Shown here: piece by piece, positions 58,226-64,000 of the stretch | Position numbering within the stretch: the stretch's first letter is position 1 | Layout of the letters: every line of letters starts with the position of its first letter | The notes under the pieces: generated by a model | Seen by the model: only the letters and a program-made list of their open reading frames with translations | The model's database searches: none | What the model was told of the DNA's origin: nothing | Translations under genes and position numbers: made by a program | NCBI RefSeq assembly: GCF_002127325.2 | Contig: NC_035436.2 | Span: 110,135,591-110,199,590 of the forward strand | Source of the DNA: Helianthus annuus | Taxonomy: Eukaryota > Streptophyta > Magnoliopsida > Asterales > Asteraceae | Direction: 5' to 3' | DNA: 64,000 bases

Positions 58226-59993
58226 ATTCGTAGGAGTCTGTCTGTGACTTTGTGTCATATAACCACTAGAGATATGCAAAGCATAATCTTATCATTTCCT
58301 TAACAGACATTCTTCAGAAACGAAAATGAACGGACGGAGTCATTTTCAACAGATGCTTCCTCAGAAACGGAAATGAACAGGATAATCAAACGGATATTCA
58401 TTTCCTTCAACGGATATTCTTCAGAAATGAAAATGAACAAACGGAGTTATTTTCAACAGATGTTTCCTCAGAATCGGAAATGAAAAGGATAATCAAACAG
58501 ATATTCATTTCTTTCAACGGATATTCTTCAGAAACGAAAATGAATGGATGATCCATTTTCCTCAACGGATTCTTCATCAGAACGGAAATGAAGGATTAAA
58601 CAAACGGATATTCATTTCCATCAACGGATATTCTTCAGAAGCGAAAATGAATGGATGATCCATTTTCCTCAACGGATTCTTCATAAGAATGGAAATGAAG
58701 GATTAAACAAATGGATATTCATTTCCATCAACGGAAATTCTTCAGAAGCGAAAATGAATGGATGATCCATTTTCCTCAACGGATTCTTCATCAGAACGGA
58801 AATGAAGGATTAAACAAACGGATATTCATTTCCATCAACGGATATTCTTCAGAAGCGAAAATGAATGGATGATCCATTTTCCTCAACGGATTCTTCATCA
58901 GAACGGAAATGAAGGATTAAACAAACGGATATTCATTTCCATCAACAGATATTCTTCAGAAGCGAAAATGAAGGGATGATCCATTTTCCTCAACGGATTC
59001 TTCATCAGAACGGAAATGAAGGATTAAACAAATGGATATTCATTTCCATCAACGGATATTCTTTCAGAAGTGAAAAATGAATAGCTAGTTCATTTTTCTT
59101 CAACGGATGCTTCATCAGAATTGGAAATGAACAGGGTTCACTCTAGATACATGAAAAAACTCGCTGTGGTTTCTGTGCACTAAATTCCATAATTATGTAG
59201 GCCTCCATAATTACGTAATTCCTTGCACAGTCCACACAGTTCATTTCATAATTTGTAGGGGAAAAAATCAAACCTGTGATGAGTGTGGCTAGACTACCAT
59301 AGGGTCCTTTTAATTAGATCGACAAATGATCTCTTTAATTAGACCACCAAGGAGTCTTTTCAGCTATATCATCACATGATATTCCTAACCAGATTTTTGG
59401 ATAAATCTATTTAACTAGACCATTCAAGGGGTCTAATTATGGAATAGTACTTCATAACCCAATGGACTTAACTACAACGCAGAAGTCCATTAAGGATTTA
59501 AGATAGTACCTTTGGATATCCTACTATGAATCCCTTATACGAAGATATAGAAGATTCAACGAGGATTTGGATAACAAAAATTTGGATCACACAAAACATA
59601 AAAGGGAACACATAAGCACATAATCACATAATTGATTAACTCGACCCTTAATTTGTTATCTTTGGACACGGATATTTAAAGCACACCAGGAATCCAATCC
59701 GTGGATTTCATTTGGCACTTTAATCATAAGAATCTAACTATGGAGATAGAAAGATCTTAATAGGAATTCGGATTTATCCTTATTGAATCGTAATATACGT
59801 ATTAAGGCATACGAATAATTCAATTTAGGTCTCCGATTTGATTGATAATCATCCATAAGGATCTAATTATGAGGAAAGAAAGATCCTATTTTGGAATTTG
59901 GAATTTTGTGTAACGAGAGGTGTTCCGACACCTTGCACTAGGCGTGCTTAAGTCGATACACAAGGTAGAAAGTTCATTAGGTTGAGGCGCTAG
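58226..59993 (-). mobile_element. Internal region of element F, noncoding
   Basis: No gag or pol sequence is found in about 1.8 kb next to the PPT; in C this place is occupied by the end of pol. Instead there is a 107-bp tandem array (58307-59160) and A/T-rich sequence with repeated TTAATTAGA-type words at 59310-59420. F may be a non-autonomous derivative or may have coding sequence beyond E and D. Confidence 0.6.
58307..59160. repeat. 107-bp tandem array, about 8 units
   Basis: The anchor ATATTCTTCA (or a one-base variant) recurs at 58307, 58414, 58521, 58628, 58735, 58842, 58949 and 59056, exactly 107 bp apart. The last unit has small insertions. Middle units are nearly identical and outer ones more diverged, as expected from local expansion. 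Confidence 0.93.
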
Positions 59994-61398
59994 TGTCACA
60001 CCCCGGCCGCGTATAACGTGCAACCGCGGCGGAAACGCCGGGGAGTGTTGTGGACAGAAATAATTGTTTCATAACCATGGCATACAAAGTTGTATTTTAT
60101 TTATAAACAAGAGTGTTATATTGTCTTAAACAGGAAAACAAAGAGTTCAAAACATAAATAAACTAGTCTATCTTCATTTTTAGTCTCTAAGGCACAGGTC
60201 CGCCCTAGTGTCATGATCAGCATCCTATGGAATAGCTCCTGAAAACACATGTGAAAGTGGGATTCATGACTTGAGTTTAAAGAAATGTTTAATAACAGTT
60301 AGTCATAAACCTTGTAATTTGTCTTGCTTTGTAAACCGTTTAAAAAAAACGATAATATCAAATGATATGTATAGATAAGTGTAAGGTTAAACGAGTAACC
60401 AAGTAAAATGAGTTGAATAAGATAAGTTGTTTGTAAAAATAATGTCTTGTGAAGAGTATGTTATTTGTGTAAAATGTAATGTGTCTAAACTGAAATGACT
60501 TAGATAACGCTACGATATGTAATATTATACAAGCATTTATATATAGGAAGTACCAGCGGCGTATCCACCATGTTTGTATCATATTACATACGCCACGTTA
60601 CTCCAACCATTTACCCAAACCAACCACCATGTAAATTGTTCATGTATAAATCAATTGTCAAGTGTTATTGTGTAAACCATATCGAAATGTCTATGTTCAA
60701 TGTAGACCACCAAGTATGAATATCAATGTCAAAATGCTTATGTTTAATGTAGATCATGTAATGTGTACCCAAAATATATCTTGTACGGTAAGTGAGATGT
60801 ATCAACTAAACCATATGTAAAATGCACAAAACAAGGTGTTGAAGTAAAACATGGTTTAAATCAACGTTATGTTTTGTGGAACAATGCATGCTCTACTGAT
60901 ATAAGCATTTATGCGGTATTGTGAAATATGCATACATCCAAGCCTTGAGACTGTGGCGATAAACCCCTAAACAAATTAAAGGTTTATCTAAGTTATGTAT
61001 ATCGAATTCGGTCATTCCTTCCAATCCAAACAAACCCAGGATTTCAGGAACGGGAGTTGTCAATTCCTATGGTACCACTACCTACTAACGAATGGCGTGA
61101 TCAATATTAATGAATGTATTGTTCCAAGTTAAACAAACCAAATGTTATACCAAAATGAAGGCATGTGATGTAAACAATTGTACTAAGTATGCACACAATG
61201 GGCATAAATAGCATGAAATGCAATGTGAAACAATGTACTAAGTACGCACACAATGGGCATACATAGCATGAAAATGTATTGTAAAGCAATGTACTAAGTA
61301 CGCACACAATGGGCATACATAGAATGAAATGTAATGTAAAGCAATGTACTAAGTACGCACACAATGGGCATACATAGCATGAAATGTAATGAAATCAT
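59994..61398 (-). mobile_element. Element E: partial LTR related to C, cut by D
   Basis: Begins TGTCACACCCC and matches the reverse complement of the last 1.4 kb of LTR C, but is clearly diverged from it and from F. It stops where D begins (61399). Four units of a 55-56 bp repeat lie at about 61187-61390. No gene is seen. The remainder of E should lie beyond D outside the window. Confidence 0.8.
61187..61390 (-). repeat. 55-bp tandem repeat in LTR E
   Basis: The word GCACACAATG recurs at 61191, 61246, 61302 and 61357. LTR C has a single copy of this unit, so the expansion is specific to E. Confidence 0.85.
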
Positions 61399-63770
61399 TG
61401 TCACACCCCCAAAATCAACACGCGGAGTATCACCGCTTGGGAGCGTGACTGACCAGGATCAAGCCACCAATCATATTGACCATGCAATTAATATCAAGTA
61501 AAATAAAAGTAAACCATCCATTCAACACGACAGGTGTTCAAACAAAACCATAGTTTCAAAATGTAGCGGAAGCATAGTAAATAATCCAGTAGTAGTTAAC
61601 AATTTTAAGTATCATAATAGTTCAACAGAAAAGCCACGATCCTTGTCCACAACGACCCGCTTCTCCAGTGCAAGCTCCAAGTACCTAACGATCTGCAAGG
61701 CATGTAACAGAATGATCAACAAACTAGTTGAGCGAGTTCACAGAAAGTAAATGCGTAATAGTAAGTTCGTTTGTAACAGGTGGCTCTACTGGGCCGATTG
61801 TATGTTCTATTGGTGGTGGTGTTCCACGTTGTATAACCACTAGACTACTCGTAACTATAGGTATCCTTCACAACCGAGGATAGTGATCAATATAAGTAAA
61901 GTATCCTGCACATCCGAGGATAGTGATCAGTGTATGTATCCTTCACAACCGAGGATAGTGATCAGTATAGGTATCCTTCACATCCGAGGATAGTGATCAG
62001 TATAAGTATCCTTCACATCCGAGGATAGTAATGTGGTAGTCCAGTCATAGTGTCAGTAGCATATCTATTCAAACTTATCCTTTCAATCCCATTCCCAACA
62101 CCCCGGGAATCCCATGCCTTGGTAAGAGTGTGAACTCACCTTGGTTTGCTCGGTATGCTAGGTTATGCACTCACAAGTAATTAATCACGTCCTATTGTAT
62201 GCACGTATAACAAATCAGTTCATGTTCACAATGATACGCATGCAATTTAATGTTCACATAACAGTCAGTTTGCATATCGGCACAACACGTATTATTTCAC
62301 ACTTAATCATCAACTATCATTCGATTCACATTACCCATCCTTCGATACATTGCTCATCCTTCGGTCTAACAATTATCACAACTATCACAATTATGTTTCG
62401 ACACGTCTTTCGATACACAGTTATCATCTTACGATTCATGGTTATCCTTCGACACATCAGCTATGTTTCGACATAGTTATCCTTCGACACACAGGTTATG
62501 TTTCGGTCAACACACTATCTTTCGGTCAAAGCTATCCTTCGGTCAACACCACTATGGTTCGGTCAATGCTATCCTTCGGTCAACACTACTGTGGTTCGAA
62601 GGACATGTATCTTTCGGTCACAACTATGTTTCGAATAACTAATATCTTTCGACAAATAACAGTTACGTTTACACAAAGTTTCCAAGTTTATCCGATTATC
62701 AATTAACACAAATTCAGTATTCAATTACTTCAGAATCGATCAAACAGGGAGTTTCATATTAAATCTCATGAACCCTAATTTAACCACATGAACAATAATA
62801 ACACAATCGAACCGGCCCTAAATCACTATCATGCGATTCTATTAAAACAACATCAAAACCTCAAGTATAGGCAACCAATCATACTAACTGAACCGTTCGG
62901 ATGCATCACATACATAATCGATTAAACAGGTTAACATCATACAAACAATCCGGCCGATTAAGCAAATCTGATTATATGTCCGGCTGATCAATCAAACATG
63001 TTTGGCCGATTTGCTAGCCGATCAACAACAACATCTAAACAATCATGACAATTCAATCCAATTATATTTGCTAAACCTACCATATCCGATTCATAACAAC
63101 ATACAAGCAACATCATGAAATCAAAGCATCGTAAACAACATCACACACTAACCGGAAATCTGGATTACGGAATGAAATCCTTCGAACAGGGGATGGGTCT
63201 GCTATGCCGTCACACACACACAATAGAACTAGGGTTTTTGAAACTAACTGTCGACTTACATGCATTCACGTATTTAAATCGTTTCACAGGAATGGGCCAA
63301 GCCCATTAGAAAGACTGGGCCGAAAGATGTCGAAGGATATGTTTCGGGGTCCTTCGGGCCGAAAGATGTCGAAGGATATGTTTCGGGGTCCTACGAACCG
63401 AAAGTTGATCCTTCGAATCGAAGGTTATCTTTCGTGGTCCTTCGAATCCTTCGAACTGTATGACATGTTTCGTGATCTAGCCTAAGTGTTGTAATAATAA
63501 TTCTAATATTATTTTCTACCACAGCAAGTAATCACATATAGGCAGAATGACAATACGTTTCATTAAAATACAACGCGTACAATTTCAAGTCCACAATCCA
63601 AACAACTAAATAGTCAAAGTCAACGCGCATTTAATGCGAAAGTGAAAGTCAGAAACTCGAGTTGTCACATTATCCCCAACTTAAAAGAAATTTCGTCCCG
63701 AAATTTGGTACGCACTCACTGAGGAAGCTAGGCAAGTTACATCGTTCACTGGTTTTCCTGGGGTGTCACA
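61399..63770 (-). repeat. Element D 3' LTR
   Basis: It contains about five units of a 33-37 bp repeat with CCGAGGATAGTGATCA (61858-62035), about 18 TTCGA/TTCGG words at 62320-62655, and a near-perfect double copy of a 39-bp GAAAGATGTCGAAGG segment at 63318-63393. The hairpin-PPT-TGTGACA copy (hairpin 63688-63706) lies 101 bp inside, as in B. Confidence 0.9.
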
Positions 63771-64000
63771 TCATCCCCCCGTTGATTTGGAATTTCGTCC
63801 CGAAATTCAGTAGTAGTAGCTTCAGCCTCAGAAGTGGATGCATTGGTTTCGAATAGCTGGGGGTACTTTTCCTTCATCTGGTCTTCGCGTTCCCAGGTAT
63901 ACTCTGGGCCACGCTGGGAGTTCCAACGAACTCGAACAAGAGGGATTCTCTTGTGTTTGAGGACCTTAACATCCCGGTCCGTGATTTCAACTGGTTCCTC
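63746..64000 (-). CDS. pol: C-terminal end of element D pol (chromodomain), partial and open
   Basis: Eighty-four codons are open from the window edge to TGA at 63748-63746. The sequence has the chromodomain-like end of Tekay integrases ([19 protein letters not shown]), then a Thr/Glu-rich tail coded across the hairpin and PPT, and stops 25 bp inside the LTR exactly as in B. No lesion is seen, so D may be better preserved than B; the rest lies outside the window. Confidence 0.85.
   Translation of the reverse strand, partial: EEPVEITDRDVKVLKHKRIPLVRVRWNSQRGPEYTWEREDQMKEKYPQLFETNASTSEAEATTTEFRDEIPNQRGDDVTPQENQ
63771..63808 (-). promoter_or_regulatory. PPT-proximal hairpin and PPT of element D
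   Basis: On the minus strand arms GAATTTCG and CGAAATTC around GGA (63808-63790), then 19 bases with ACGGGGGGATGA up to the LTR at 63770. It is identical to B. Confidence 0.87.

Larger units (their letters stand above)
61399..64000 (-). mobile_element. Element D: Tekay-type element related to B, runs off window
   Basis: A 2,372-bp minus-strand 3' LTR (61399-63770) is followed by PPT, hairpin and the open C-terminal end of pol up to the window edge. The LTR ends and the pol end closely match element B, but the middle of the LTR has different tandem repeats. The five bases before it are ATCAT; the other end is not visible. It is inserted in LTR E. Confidence 0.9.

Noticed and set aside
58307..59160. 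CRISPR-like array
   Set aside because: Units are contiguous 107-bp repeats without unique spacers, in plant retroelement DNA.
59994..61398. E as the second LTR of element F
   Set aside because: Both are minus-oriented C-type LTRs, but E is far closer to C than to F, and no PBS lies before 59994 where the 5' LTR of F would require one.

Overview
The window is plant nuclear DNA made almost wholly of nested LTR retrotransposons of the Ty3/gypsy (Metaviridae) class. I found no intact host gene, no rRNA or tRNA gene and no CRISPR. A eudicot is clear from the element types (Tekay/Del chromoviruses primed by initiator tRNA-Met, and an Athila-type element primed by tRNA-Asp with an env-like third ORF). 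The family signatures remind me of Asteraceae, but that is recognition, not a search result.

Layout, outermost to innermost. J (1-15633, minus strand) is an old Athila-type remnant: its 3' noncoding part and a broken third ORF, interrupted by A and H. A (2099-10906, TSD CCAGT) is a complete non-autonomous LARD-like element with two 3,229-bp LTRs, almost identical, around a 2.35-kb internal domain without coding capacity. H (11312-14814) is a solo LTR; removing it rejoins the J reading frame. G (15634-18916) is a plus-strand LTR cut by F. F is a minus-strand LTR lying in three pieces (18917-19482, 43056-44346, 56801-58189), with part of its internal region at 58190-59993. Into F went K and C. 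K (19483-43050, TSD TTAAC) is a minus-strand Athila-type element of about 14.0 kb without its insert, with gag, pol and an env-like ORF3. C (44347-56795, TSD CAAAA) is a plus-strand Tekay chromovirus with 3.6-kb LTRs and nearly complete gag-pol. B (21592-31134, TSD CGTGA) sits inside K and is a plus-strand Tekay element with badly broken genes but near-identical LTRs. E (59994-61398) is a minus-strand LTR related to C, lying in the F internal region and cut by D (61399 to window end), a minus-strand relative of B whose visible pol end is open.

Relative ages follow from the nesting and from LTR pairs compared by eye: J and G are oldest, then F, then K (about 35 LTR differences in 1.9 kb), C (about 25 in 3.6 kb), with B (about 2) and A (about 1) youngest. 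These counts are manual and approximate.

The most interesting signals are structural. Each Tekay-type PPT here, and the Athila-type PPT, is preceded by a short perfect hairpin with a GGA-type loop ending 17-19 nt before the LTR; the arms differ between elements but stay complementary (covariation). A, B and D carry a second copy of this hairpin-PPT-TGTGACA module inside the LTR. K has a TATA box, a cluster of a 12-bp palindrome and a plausible spliced leader in front of its env-like ORF, and the same palindrome cluster lies in its LTR, which looks like an internal promoter built on the LTR plan. A and B look as if they were mobilised in trans.
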